From Bacteroidia bacterium (GTDB lineage: Bacteria; Bacteroidota; Bacteroidia; Cytophagales; Cyclobacteriaceae): 64,000 nucleotides of DNA. The position numbers and the translations under genes were made by a program. This document shows, piece by piece, positions 25,874 through 35,401 of this stretch; within the stretch, counting starts at the first letter, position 1; each line of letters opens with the position of its first letter. The stretch spans positions 1 to 64,000 of the forward strand of contig JAUILA010000006.1 in the NCBI GenBank assembly GCA_030432655.1. Direction: 5' to 3'. Under the pieces are notes generated by a model. That model was not told the DNA's origin. It saw only the letters and a list, made by a program, of their open reading frames with translations, and searched no databases.

Positions 25874-27217
25874 TCAGATCGTTAGATAATGAATTTCCGG
25901 GCGGACCAGTGATTCCGGGATCAGTATGGATTTGATGGCCACTACCTCACGAATATGTTTCGAAACGCCTCCGCCGGCGGCCGGTCCGTTTGTATACAAT
26001 GCTTCCACTTCGTTCCCGATTTTCACTGCCTCATCATAACCGGGAGTGCGCGCGGCAACTCGTACACGGACCTCTGCGGGGGCTCCGCGATGCTTGCCGT
26101 CCCGGTACAGGGAATTCACCCCGATTATTGACAAATCCATATTCTCCGGATCGATGTTCAGGTTGATCAGCCGTTTCTTTATAATATTCAGGGCCAGCTG
26201 GCCGCGTGTCACTGCGCCGGCTCCTCCGTAGCTGATCTGGCCTTCCCCAATCCATCCATCGAGGTATCCGACTGAAACTTTTAGCATGCCTGTTTTCTTT
26301 TTACCGGTTCCTCCGTGAACCTCAACGAAGTCCTTAGCTGCCTCTCGTATGATAACCTGGCTGAAATCCGCCACAACATCCGGCGTCAGGTACCTGGCCG
26401 GGTCATGGATTTCGTACAATAACTGCTCTTTGCAGGTGGCGGCGTTTATTATACCTCCGGTATCCGGTAATTTGCTGATGGAGAATGATCCGTCGCTGTT
26501 TAATTCGGCAATAGGAAAGCCGAGATTGTCCAGTCCGCTTACTTCCTTTACCCCCGGATCGGCAAAATAACCTCCCGTCACCTGGGCCGCACATTCCATC
26601 AAGTGTCCCATTACGGTGGCCTGTCCGAGTAAGGAATAATTGTTCATTTCCCAGCCAAATCCATGAATAAGCGGAGCGATGAAGAGGGCAGGGTCTGCGA
26701 CACGCCCGGTTATAATCAAGTCCGCACCACCACGCAGGGCTTCAACAATCGGGGCTGCTCCCAGGTAAGCATTAGCCGAAATAATCTGCTTCCTGTAGTT
26801 TTCCAGAGATTCGCCGGTTTCGATAAATTCTGCATCCAATTCTCCAATCAGACCGAGGATATCATCGCCGGTCACAGCGGCAATTTTATAGTCTTTAATT
26901 CCTTCCTCCTTAAGGACCCCGGCCGCTTTTTTCATGGCGCTGACCGGATTGGCCGCTCCCATGTTGGTAATGACTTTGATGTTATTCTCCCGGCAGGCCG
27001 GAATACAGGCTCTCAGGCGTTCCTCCAGCAATGGATCAAATCCGGCTTCCGGATCAGACTTCCGGGCTTTCTGGGCGAGGGCGATGGTCCTTTCAGCCAG
27101 GCATTCGAATACCAGGTAATTGATTTTGCCCTTTTTTGCCAGCTCAGCGGCAGGTTCTATCCGGTCCCCGGAATATCCGGCTCCTGATCCGATCCGTATG
27201 GTCTTTGTCTTATTCAT
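25874..27217 (-). CDS. AtuA-like DUF1446 protein
   Basis: The 447-residue product is a DUF1446 protein: RIGSGAGYSGDRIEPAAELA at the start, ITNMGAANP, and ITGRVADPALFIAPLIHGFG in the middle. AtuA proteins are needed for acyclic terpene or branched acyl-CoA breakdown, but the reaction is unresolved. Its start overlaps the stop of the transporter gene by one base (TGATG), so the three genes form an operon. Confidence 0.88.
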   Translation of the reverse strand: MNKTKTIRIGSGAGYSGDRIEPAAELAKKGKINYLVFECLAERTIALAQKARKSDPEAGFDPLLEERLRACIPACRENNIKVITNMGAANPVSAMKKAAGVLKEEGIKDYKIAAVTGDDILGLIGELDAEFIETGESLENYRKQIISANAYLGAAPIVEALRGGADLIITGRVADPALFIAPLIHGFGWEMNNYSLLGQATVMGHLMECAAQVTGGYFADPGVKEVSGLDNLGFPIAELNSDGSFSISKLPDTGGIINAATCKEQLLYEIHDPARYLTPDVVADFSQVIIREAAKDFVEVHGGTGKKKTGMLKVSVGYLDGWIGEGQISYGGAGAVTRGQLALNIIKKRLINLNIDPENMDLSIIGVNSLYRDGKHRGAPAEVRVRVAARTPGYDEAVKIGNEVEALYTNGPAAGGGVSKHIREVVAIKSILIPESLVRPEIHYLTI

Positions 27218-28536
27218 CAGAATGGCATGGGAAGTATTCCAAGCAGGAGCGCCACTATGGTCATGACGATCGTTGTCAAAAATGCATATTTAAATGTGAA
27301 CTTCTGGTGTTCGCCCAGGTCAATTCCCGTCAGACCGATCAACAGAAAGGTGGTAGGTGTAAGCGGACTGAGCGGGAACCCGGTTGTCATTTGGCCGAAT
27401 AGCGAAGCCTGCGCCATGGTCACCTCTTCAATGCCCAGCCCGGATCCAACACCGGCCAGCACCGGCAGGAAACCGAAATAGTATGAATCCGGATCAAAGA
27501 AAAAGCTGAGCGGCATACTGAAGAGGGCTACAATTGTCGGGAGGTAATTGCCGGATCCTTCCGGGAAGACTTTGACCGTTTCACTGGCCATAATGTTTAA
27601 CAAACCGGACTCCTGCATGATCCCTGTGAATACCCCGGCTGCCAGCAGAATACTTCCCATTAGAATGCAGGCTTTAGCATGCGCATCAATCCGCGTTTTC
27701 TGTTGTTTGAGGTTGGGATAATTGAGGGTCAGCACGATGATGAAACCCAGCATGAAAACGAGGGCCGGGGGTATCCACCCGGTGATCAGGATGACAATGG
27801 AGGCCAGTGTTACCAGCACGTTAGGAATGAAATTTTTTGGACGGCGCATTTCTTTTTCCTCTTCTGTCAGTTCCTTTTTGAAAACGGAGAATTCTTCCTT
27901 ACCATAAGACCCCAGCCGTTTATTTTCTTTTTTGCCCAGGTACCAGGCGACAATCAACACAAAGGCCAGTCCGGCCAGCTGGGGAATAATGATTGGATTA
28001 TACACTTCCGTGATATCAAGATCGAGCGCGGTAGCTGCCCGGATGGTCGGACCGCCCCAGGGCACGAGGTTCATGGTTCCGGCTCCCAGGGCAACAACCG
28101 CGGCCAGGACACGCTTATCCATATCAAGTTTTTCAAACAATGGAAGCATAGCCGGGATGGCGATGAGAAAGGTAACGGCACCGGACCCGTCCAGGTGCAC
28201 GATCATGGCCAGCACAGCCGCCCCAACGGTTATCCTCTCCGGATGATTGCCGACTAACCGGAGAATAAAGTTGATGACCGGATCAAACATGCCGGCATCG
28301 GTGAGGATACCAAAAAACAGGATAGCGAAGATAAACATGGCCGCAACCGGGGCAATGTTCCTGATACCGGCCAGAGCATATTCGAATGTTTCCAGCCCGA
28401 AACCAGCCAGGAGTGCACCTGCGATGGGAACGATGATCAGGGCTGTTAAAGCGGATACCTTTTTACTCAAAATCAGAATTAAAAGACCTCCGGTAATGGC
28501 AATGCCAATAAGAAGCAGAAAGGTATTATGGTCCAT
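27217..28536 (-). CDS. CitMHS/GntP-type carboxylate transporter
   Basis: I choose ATG 28536 (MDHNTFLLL), because the family's first TM begins there; ATG 28587 would add one extra hydrophobic segment. The product has about 12 TMs and belongs to the citrate-Mg2+:H+ (CitMHS) group of the ion transporter superfamily, with motifs SALTALIIVPIAGALLAGFG and FLLIGLTGIDLGEHQKF. Leading an operon with AtuA-like genes, it probably imports the organic acid that they process. Confidence 0.85.
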   Translation of the reverse strand: MDHNTFLLLIGIAITGGLLILILSKKVSALTALIIVPIAGALLAGFGLETFEYALAGIRNIAPVAAMFIFAILFFGILTDAGMFDPVINFILRLVGNHPERITVGAAVLAMIVHLDGSGAVTFLIAIPAMLPLFEKLDMDKRVLAAVVALGAGTMNLVPWGGPTIRAATALDLDITEVYNPIIIPQLAGLAFVLIVAWYLGKKENKRLGSYGKEEFSVFKKELTEEEKEMRRPKNFIPNVLVTLASIVILITGWIPPALVFMLGFIIVLTLNYPNLKQQKTRIDAHAKACILMGSILLAAGVFTGIMQESGLLNIMASETVKVFPEGSGNYLPTIVALFSMPLSFFFDPDSYYFGFLPVLAGVGSGLGIEEVTMAQASLFGQMTTGFPLSPLTPTTFLLIGLTGIDLGEHQKFTFKYAFLTTIVMTIVALLLGILPMPF

Positions 28537-28681
28537 TGTTACAACTAGTGACAATAAAGCTAATAAAATAAACGGGAAGATGAGCATTAGATTATGACTG
28601 CCCGATACAGGTAAAATTGTGCTGTATGACTTTTTTTCTAAATTGTACTGCGGGAACTACTTTATAACATATGATTTTATT

Positions 28682-29092
28682 GTGATTGAAAAATCCAGAC
28701 AAATAAAACTGAAAGGGCTTATTGTTTTCTTATCTGTGTTGATGTTCAGCTGTGAAGGAGATTCCATTGAGTTCAATAAAGTCAATGGGAAGTGGCAGTT
28801 GGTTAAAGGAATTAACCCGATGAACGGTGGAGATTATTTGATTGACCTGCAAAACCAGATAATTGAGGAATACACCTATCAAAATGAAAGAGTAATATAT
28901 GATTACTCAGGTGTGGAAACAGCCAGATGTAATTACAAGATAGATGAATCAACTATTATTATCTTCGGGGAAAATAAAAACGGTTCAAAATGGGAATCGG
29001 AATATAATTTTCGGATCAAAGAAGACACGCTGATAATTCGTCGTGATGGCGGGTTTGAATACTATGAGGAATATTTTATTCGGATAAACTAG
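28682..29092 (+). CDS. Small lipocalin-like lipoprotein
   Basis: The frame opens at 28619, but the lipoprotein signal (LKGLIVFLSVLMFSC) fits best with GTG 28682. After the lipobox the mature part (about 115 residues) has KVNGKWQLVKGINPM and a series of beta strands, as in lipocalin-like DUF4488/5004-type proteins of Bacteroidota. Function unknown. The start is uncertain. Confidence 0.6.
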   Translation: MIEKSRQIKLKGLIVFLSVLMFSCEGDSIEFNKVNGKWQLVKGINPMNGGDYLIDLQNQIIEEYTYQNERVIYDYSGVETARCNYKIDESTIIIFGENKNGSKWESEYNFRIKEDTLIIRRDGGFEYYEEYFIRIN

Positions 29093-29198
29093 TGTCCGTC
29101 ATCCTAATGAAGGATAGAGACATTACGGTTTTGTAAACGTCCTTCATCACGGAAATGGTGATCATTTATCCAATCAACCGGTTTGTCCTTATAGGGTT

Positions 29199-29789
29199 CT
29201 AATAATTAACTGACGGCTGACCGGATTCTAAATAAGTAATAAGATTTACATACGATTGTTCATTACCCTGAATGAAGAACTTTAAAAGTGACATTTGTTT
29301 TTCAATGTTTTTATAACCAATGCCATAGGAAACCACTCTTGTTTTGTCCGGGGTCACTTCTTCAAATAAGATCACATTGTACAAGTTCTTGTCATCCTCC
29401 TTTGTGAATTGGGGAAAGTGTTGTGCGATTTCAGCCTGTAAGGTCAGCATTCGCCGGGGAATGTAATTGATAATGTGTAGTGTGATAGTTGAAGCATCCC
29501 CTATCTGACCATCCTTATTGTAGTTTGTCTTAATGAGGCCATTAATTTTTAAATCAACTTCCGCCATGACTGTTGCCCAGCTTTCCCACCCTTTATTGGT
29601 CGTATAGGCATTCCAAACCGAGTCCAGGGGCACATTGACTTCAAAGGATTGTTTCAAAACCACATTATCCACGTGGGAGGAATCAACCACTGAAATAATC
29701 CGGCTCTCTTTTGAATGATTGGTCGCCTGGGTAAATCCCAATACTGGAAGGAGGATCAATAAAGCCGTTGGAAACAGGACGTTCTTCAT
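29199..29789 (-). CDS. Exported SRPBCC-fold protein
   Basis: ATG 29789 gives a signal peptide (MKNVLFPTALLILLPVLGFT). The remaining residues have the START/SRPBCC pattern: VLKQSFEVNVPLDSVWNAYT, NKGWESWAT, and a late helix. These proteins bind hydrophobic ligands. An exported member is less common than a cytosolic one. It lies in the same direction as, and downstream of, an AraC gene. Confidence 0.75.
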   Translation of the reverse strand: MKNVLFPTALLILLPVLGFTQATNHSKESRIISVVDSSHVDNVVLKQSFEVNVPLDSVWNAYTTNKGWESWATVMAEVDLKINGLIKTNYNKDGQIGDASTITLHIINYIPRRMLTLQAEIAQHFPQFTKEDDKNLYNVILFEEVTPDKTRVVSYGIGYKNIEKQMSLLKFFIQGNEQSYVNLITYLESGQPSVNY

Positions 29790-29851
29790 AATTGAGATAT
29801 TTAATTGCGTTTCGAAGAAAGTTATTCCTGGCATTAATAAATAGTAAAAAA

Positions 29852-30682
29852 TTAACCATCCCTGTCCAGCGGGAAGAAATTTGTTTCATCATTGTGAAAA
29901 TCCAGTTCAATAAACTCTCCCGGATTAAACCCGGAAAATTCTTTGAACTCCTTAATGAAATGGGATTGGTCCGAATAACCAAATTCGTAAGCAATATCGG
30001 ACCATTTAAGCGCTTCTTTATTATGGATCTGTTTAAGGATTTTATTGAATCTGAATATCCGGTGAAACACCTTTGGCGTTAATCCAAAATATAGTTTAAA
30101 CTGATTAATCAGGTGCTTTTGGGAGTTCGGGTACGCCGAGAAAATCGCATGATTCTCGGTCATCGGTGTTGACTTTAATTGGTCAAGAATCAGATTAATT
30201 TCATTTGGGGCACACTTGCTTCTGTCAAATTGCTGCAAAAGCCAGCTTTCAACTTTCCTGAACTTCCCTGCAGCCTCCTGTTCACCAATGATCTGTTTTC
30301 TCAATAATAGTACGTCATCCCCGAATAAGTCTTCAGCGGGAATCACTTGGTTGTTAAGTTCATGTAAAGGAACCTTTAGAAAGGGGTAGGCGCCGTTTGT
30401 TTTAAATTGAATGACCAGCATTTCGGAATCCTGGTGTGCAGAAATAGTCAGGTAGTCCTTATGCATTCCGGATATCCAGGCGTTTCGGAAATTTCCATTT
30501 GGTTGTAAGGTTTCGTTGTTAATCGTTTTCCGCTCAATTCCATCTAATTCAAAAATGATAAAAAGGTGTCCGGTTGGCACCACTCTTTCAAGTGAATGAT
30601 CTGGCCGGAACCCTTTATAATAAAAAATGGATTCAACGTAATTGATTAATGGAGCTTCTAATTGGTGCGAATGAAAAATCAA
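29852..30682 (-). CDS. AraC-family transcriptional regulator
   Basis: The 276-residue product has an N-terminal sensing domain of the DUF6597 type (about 1-150) and a C-terminal AraC HTH (about 180-270: WSDIAYEFGYSDQSHFIKEF, then SGFNPGEF). It probably controls the adjacent SRPBCC gene (29789) or the MFS gene upstream. Confidence 0.9.
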   Translation of the reverse strand: MIFHSHQLEAPLINYVESIFYYKGFRPDHSLERVVPTGHLFIIFELDGIERKTINNETLQPNGNFRNAWISGMHKDYLTISAHQDSEMLVIQFKTNGAYPFLKVPLHELNNQVIPAEDLFGDDVLLLRKQIIGEQEAAGKFRKVESWLLQQFDRSKCAPNEINLILDQLKSTPMTENHAIFSAYPNSQKHLINQFKLYFGLTPKVFHRIFRFNKILKQIHNKEALKWSDIAYEFGYSDQSHFIKEFKEFSGFNPGEFIELDFHNDETNFFPLDRDG

Positions 30683-30786
30683 TGGTCTCTTTTTATTGAT
30701 TCAATCTGGGTAGTCGAAATATATACGATAGTGTGGTGGTTGACAACTTTTCATTCCGGAATGAATACCGCATGTCGCACGCAGTA

Positions 30787-31950
30787 TTATGCTTTGAGGG
30801 CCTGACGCTTCCTTCTCATCATCAAAATCCCAAATCCAACGAGCAGTCCGACCACGGCCAGGCCTGAAGCCACCAGGTCGGCCGAGGTAAACCCGAATCC
30901 CATGGCTATCGGTATACCAGCAACATAGGCGCCGATGGCATTGCCGACGTTAAATGCACTTTGATTGATCGAAGCACCAAGCGTTTCGGAATTTCTGGCG
31001 GTCTGGATCATGGTGAGCTGGATTGGTGCCGACATGCTGAAAGCCGCCGTACCGATACAAAAAGTCAGTACCAGTACCAGCGTTTTATTCTCCGCTAAAA
31101 AAATGTTGGCTGCAAATAATATGACAAGCATTCCCAGGATGATCATGATGGCTTGCAAAGGAGAATACTTTTCGGCCAGCCGCGCACCGAAAAAGTTGCC
31201 GATGGCCATTCCTATGCCGGCCAGGGTCATGGCCACACTCACCATGATTTTCGGATGTCCGGCCACTTCAGTCACAAGTGGCGAAATGTAACTGTACCAC
31301 GCAAAGAATGAGCCGCTGCCTATAATGCATAACAGGATGACCATCCAGATCTCCGGATTCCGGAGGATTTTGAGGTCTTCCAGGAAGCCGGATGCAGAAC
31401 TTGGCTTCAGCGCCGGTACCCAGGAATATATGGCGATCATGGCAACAACTCCCACCAATCCGACGGAAAGAAAAGAACTTCCCCAGTTGAGTTGCTGTCC
31501 GATGTATGTGGCAGTGGGCACCCCGATCACATTGGCCAGCGTGAATCCCGCAAATAACATGGCAATGGCCGAGGCCGCCTTCGATTCCCTTACCTGTGTG
31601 GTGGCAACCACCGCACCTATGCCGAAAAACGCCCCGTGTGGTAATCCGGACAAAAAACGAAGGGTTAGCATGGATTCGTAATTCCAGGCTAGTGCAGAAA
31701 GCGAATTGAACAGGGTAAACCAGGCCATCAGGACAAGTAGAACCCGGTTGGCAGGCCACTTATTTCCCAGGGCCGTAAGCGTGGGTGCGCCAACCACCAC
31801 CCCGATCGCATAGGCAGAAATAAAATGACCAGCCCGGGGAATGGAAATATTCAGTCCTTCCGCCACCTCGGGCAGGATACCCATGATGACAAATTCAGTA
31901 AGTCCGATCCCGAAACCGCCGATGGCCAGCGCGGTCAATGCTTTGTTCAT
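30787..31950 (-). CDS. MFS efflux transporter (AraJ/YdhP-like)
   Basis: The 387-residue product has 12 TMs with the drug/sugar-efflux signatures FGIGLTEFVIMGILPEVAEG and an N-terminal domain motif RFLSGLPHGAFFG. Closest in pattern to the AraJ/YdhP/NepI group that exports sugars, nucleosides or drugs. Substrate not predictable. Confidence 0.88.
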   Translation of the reverse strand: MNKALTALAIGGFGIGLTEFVIMGILPEVAEGLNISIPRAGHFISAYAIGVVVGAPTLTALGNKWPANRVLLVLMAWFTLFNSLSALAWNYESMLTLRFLSGLPHGAFFGIGAVVATTQVRESKAASAIAMLFAGFTLANVIGVPTATYIGQQLNWGSSFLSVGLVGVVAMIAIYSWVPALKPSSASGFLEDLKILRNPEIWMVILLCIIGSGSFFAWYSYISPLVTEVAGHPKIMVSVAMTLAGIGMAIGNFFGARLAEKYSPLQAIMIILGMLVILFAANIFLAENKTLVLVLTFCIGTAAFSMSAPIQLTMIQTARNSETLGASINQSAFNVGNAIGAYVAGIPIAMGFGFTSADLVASGLAVVGLLVGFGILMMRRKRQALKA

Positions 31951-32263
31951 GGCCTGAATTTAATCAAAATCCCATGGCGATGAACCGGGATCAGGGATAA
32001 AGGTAGCTGATATGGATTGATTACTGATTGGATTTGCCAAAAGAGCTGGCCGGTTTAAAATACCAGTTGGCATCGAATTATTGACGATTCGGGAATAATG
32101 AATATTATTTTGCTAATTACAATACTTTATTTGCAATACTAATTGCCTAAGGGTCAATCTGATCCATACTGATCCCTTTGATGTGACTGCAGTTGCCATG
32201 TTTTTGTAGGGGTTACAAGGCTTAAAAACCCTGTATTTACCCTCAAACCTTAATTTTTAGCAG
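31951..32263. other. Gene-free stretch between divergent genes
   Basis: 313 bases between the MFS gene and the lipoprotein at 32264. The middle is AT-rich and probably holds promoters for both. No RNA motif, repeat or ORF is convincing. Confidence 0.45.
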
Positions 32264-33004
32264 ATGAAAAAAATTTCACTTTTCTTATTATCCATTATGG
32301 CGGTCATGTCTTCCTGTGATAAGGAAGACGAACCTAACCGTATCGAAATATCCAACCAGGAGGCAGCTATCATGATCGGGACTTCACTCGGACAGGGCGA
32401 AGCCGGCTTAGGCGGATTTATCAGCGAAACAGTTCTTGTTGTTGACGAGGTCACCGACGGTGCCACGGGCGGAAGGCAGTCTTTCTGTGGTACTTCTGAC
32501 GAAATAACGCTGTCAATCAGCAGCCAGCAAGGTGATCCGCAGGCGTATTCATTTGATTATGTCTATGGATGGTCGCTTTCCTGCGATGCGAATTCTCAGC
32601 CTTCCATTCTGGCGGTTAACGTCAGTTTTACCGGCAACCTGAATTCTCCTCAATATGTAGTGGATTATACCGGTTCTTCTGAAATGACCATCTCCGACAT
32701 TATGCAGGATGTGATTACGTTCAATGGCGGTCACCTGCAGAACGGGGTCGGAACGGTTACCAATGAGGGACAGACCTATCGGGCTTCTCAACAGTTCAGC
32801 TATGTGCTTAAGGATGTAAAAGTTTCCAGAACCACCAATTCTATCCAGAGCGGGACAGCGACGGTTCAGGTTTCAGGAACTTCGGACGAAGGCGTCCTGA
32901 GCATCACCGCCAGCGTTACCTATAACGGCGACGGTACAGCTACAGTGGTTGTCAATAATGAGACGTTTGAAGTGGATGTATATTCCGGGACATTAATCGG
33001 ATAA
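32264..33004 (+). CDS. Hypothetical lipoprotein
   Basis: The 246-residue product has a lipoprotein signal (LLSIMAVMSSC) and a mature beta-rich domain with few charged residues: repeated alternation of T/S/V/G and late strands (SGTATVQVSGTSDEGVLSIT). No family recognised by eye. It is followed by a strong terminator, so it is a single-gene unit. Confidence 0.75.
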   Translation: MKKISLFLLSIMAVMSSCDKEDEPNRIEISNQEAAIMIGTSLGQGEAGLGGFISETVLVVDEVTDGATGGRQSFCGTSDEITLSISSQQGDPQAYSFDYVYGWSLSCDANSQPSILAVNVSFTGNLNSPQYVVDYTGSSEMTISDIMQDVITFNGGHLQNGVGTVTNEGQTYRASQQFSYVLKDVKVSRTTNSIQSGTATVQVSGTSDEGVLSITASVTYNGDGTATVVVNNETFEVDVYSGTLIG

Positions 33005-33027
33005 TCGTACATTCAAATTAAAGACAG

Positions 33028-33057
33028 AAAGGCTGCCCGGAGAGGCGGCCTTTTTTT
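33028..33057 (+). terminator. Rho-independent terminator of the lipoprotein gene
   Basis: AAAGGCTGCC pairs with GGCGGCCTTT over a 6-base loop, followed by seven T. Confidence 0.85.
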
Positions 33058-33148
33058 ATTGACTGTTATTTCGAGCGGTCGATCAGGATACTTCTTTATT
33101 CAGCAGTTTACACACCACCCGGCTTCCGGAATTTCTTATATTGTCTGT

Positions 33149-34666
33149 ATGAAGCTGTTTAAATTCATTCTATTATTCATCGGGCTCACTTCCTGGATTA
33201 ATCAGGCTGCCGGACAAAATCAACCGAACATCCTCTTCCTCATTGCTGATGACTGGTCCTATCCCCATGCCGGGGTTTACGGGGATCAGGTGGTCAGGAC
33301 CCCTGTTTTTGACCGGCTTGCCGCGGAAGGGGCATTATTTCACCACGCATATACGGCTTCCCCTTCCTGTTCACCGTCGCGTGCCGCAATTCTCAACGGA
33401 CGCTATCCGCATCAGAATGAAAGCGGAGGAAATCTCTGGTCTGAATTTCCTGCTCAGTTTCCAACGTATGTATCCGTACTTGAGGAGAATGGCTACTTCG
33501 CAGGGTCCGCAAGGAAAGGATGGGGTCCGGGAGAATTCAAGGTCTCCGGTCTGGAGCATAATCCGGCCGGCAAGCGATATGATGACTTCATGTCTTTTAT
33601 GGAGGCGAAGCCGGAAGATCAGCCATTCGTTTTCTGGTTTGGCAGTTACGACCCTCACCGTGATTATGAAACCAATACGGGTATTCAGTCGGGTATGGCC
33701 ATTGACCAGGTGGCGGTGCCGGGATTTCTGCCGGATCTGAATTGTGTACGAAACGATATGCTTGATTATTATTTCGAGGTGGAACGGTTTGACCGGGAAT
33801 GCGGTCAATTAATCCGGATACTGGAGGAATCAGGCCAGCTGGAGAATACAATAGTCGTAATGACCAGTGATAACGGCATGCCCTTTCCACGTGCCAAGGC
33901 GAACCTGTATGATTACGGTACCCGAATGCCCCTTGTTATACGCTGGCCGGAGAAAATTAACAGCGGAACAGTAGTTCATGATTTTGTCAACTTTATTGAC
34001 CTGGCTCCCTCTTTCCTGGAAGCAGCCGGAATTGAACCTCCTACATCCATGAGTGGCAGTTCTCTGTGGATGCTGATCAGCGGGGAAAGAGATTCGGAAA
34101 TGGTTTTCCTGGAACGGGAGCGTCATGCCAATGTCCGGAAAGGGGACCTCAGCTATCCTTCCCGGGCGGTTCGTACCAAAGACTACCTTTACATCCGGAA
34201 TCTGATGCCGGAAAGAAATCCTGCCGGGGATCCGAATGTTCATCAGTCGGTCGGACAGTGGGGAGACGTTGACAATTCGATCACCAAGTTTCTGATCATG
34301 GGAATGGAGGGTTCATCTGATCACAATCGTCCGGACTATTTTGCGCTTAGTTTCGGACTGCGTCCTGAAGAAGAATTATATGATGTGAACAGTGATCCCT
34401 TTCAATTAAATAACCTGGCTGATCAGCAGGAATACGCCGTTATGAAAAAGGAGTTAAGAAATCATCTGGATGAATGGATGAGGAAAACCAGGGATCGCCG
34501 GGCAGAAAACCCCCGAAGTACTTACTGGGACGAGGTGAGATATACCCCTGACTACCAAATGGCGGATGTGGATTTTAAAGCAGGTATTGAATCCTATCGG
34601 ATCATGCCACCGAATGGGTCCGACAGCGAAGACGGCATTCCTTGTTCGCCGCCCGGCACGGAATAA
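33149..34666 (+). CDS. Exported type I sulfatase (SGSH-like)
   Basis: ATG 33149 gives a signal peptide ending NQAAGQ; the frame upstream is in the terminator. The 505-residue product is a sulfatase: metal-binding NILFLIADDWSYPHAGVYG, then the formylglycine box CSPSR at Cys 74 (Cys in the first position needs the FGly-generating enzyme), KGWGPGEFK, and DNGMPFPRAKANLYDYGTR. The pattern, with HNP.G.RYDDF, is closest to the heparan N-sulfatase/S1 subfamily with glycosaminoglycan or sulfated polysaccharide targets. No sulfatase-maturating enzyme is nearby. Confidence 0.9.
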   Translation: MKLFKFILLFIGLTSWINQAAGQNQPNILFLIADDWSYPHAGVYGDQVVRTPVFDRLAAEGALFHHAYTASPSCSPSRAAILNGRYPHQNESGGNLWSEFPAQFPTYVSVLEENGYFAGSARKGWGPGEFKVSGLEHNPAGKRYDDFMSFMEAKPEDQPFVFWFGSYDPHRDYETNTGIQSGMAIDQVAVPGFLPDLNCVRNDMLDYYFEVERFDRECGQLIRILEESGQLENTIVVMTSDNGMPFPRAKANLYDYGTRMPLVIRWPEKINSGTVVHDFVNFIDLAPSFLEAAGIEPPTSMSGSSLWMLISGERDSEMVFLERERHANVRKGDLSYPSRAVRTKDYLYIRNLMPERNPAGDPNVHQSVGQWGDVDNSITKFLIMGMEGSSDHNRPDYFALSFGLRPEEELYDVNSDPFQLNNLADQQEYAVMKKELRNHLDEWMRKTRDRRAENPRSTYWDEVRYTPDYQMADVDFKAGIESYRIMPPNGSDSEDGIPCSPPGTE

Positions 34667-34894
34667 TTCTCCGCTATAAGAAGAAAAATATTTCCCGTTA
34701 CCGTGGAATGCTTACGCATTTACACAGGCAGCTACGAGGTTTTAATCAATTGGATTTCAGATCATTCAACGCAAAATACGGCCTGTTCACCGGGAATTAC
34801 GACCGGAGTATGCATTTAGCGGGACAAGGCAATGATCAGATTTTTATTGGTATGGTAATTTCTGTACACCATTCAGAACCAACCATTAAATGTT

Positions 34895-35353
34895 ATGAAT
34901 ACCAAAGAATTTAATAAAGAGCTGAAAGATGTAGTCGAAAGAAATGTAGACGCATATAAAGGATATGAAAAAGCTGCTGAGAAAGTAAAAAATCCAGGGC
35001 TTGCCAACGCCTTCAGAAATCAGTCTGCACAGCGCAAGCAATTTGCTTACGAACTGGCCAGCACTGCCAATGTGTATGACGATGAAAACAAACTTCGGAA
35101 TATTGAAAACGGAAGCTTTGAAGGTAATCTGCACAGGACCTGGATGGATGTGAAATCCGCCTTCTCAACCGATAAAGATGAATCGATCGTCGAAGAATGC
35201 ATTCGTGGTGAGCGCGAAGCACTTGACGAATACGAGGAACTCACCCGTGAGGGGTATTTGCCGGGCGAATTGAGCAACAGAATTACCCAGCAAAAAGAAA
35301 CTATCCGGCAGTGTATCCAGGAGCTTGAGCAACTGGAGCGTCAGCTGGACTAG
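34895..35353 (+). CDS. PA2169-family four-helix-bundle protein (DUF2383)
   Basis: The 152-residue product is all-helical and highly charged, with ferritin-like repeats ERNVDAYKGYEKAAEKVKNP and ESIVEECIRGEREALDEYEE. PA2169-type proteins are small, abundant, stress-linked proteins of unknown function. It stands alone before a strong terminator. Confidence 0.88.
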   Translation: MNTKEFNKELKDVVERNVDAYKGYEKAAEKVKNPGLANAFRNQSAQRKQFAYELASTANVYDDENKLRNIENGSFEGNLHRTWMDVKSAFSTDKDESIVEECIRGEREALDEYEELTREGYLPGELSNRITQQKETIRQCIQELEQLERQLD

Positions 35354-35374
35354 TAAGTTAAGTACCAATACTTG

Positions 35375-35397
35375 AGAAAGCCCTTCGGGGCTTTTTC
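35375..35397. terminator. Bidirectional terminator between convergent genes
   Basis: AAAGCCC-TTCG-GGGCTTT with T runs on both strands. It serves the PA2169-type gene (plus strand) and the alpha-glucuronidase (stop at 35402-35404, minus strand). Confidence 0.85.
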
Positions 35398-35401
35398 TGT
35401 T

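Noticed and set aside
27679-28257. Plus-strand frame of 192 codons over the CitMHS gene
   Set aside because: Antisense to a clear transporter; composition matches a complement-strand shadow.
34642-34914. Small frame between the sulfatase and the PA2169-type gene
   Set aside because: Overlaps the sulfatase end and the next gene's start, with no family match; likely chance.
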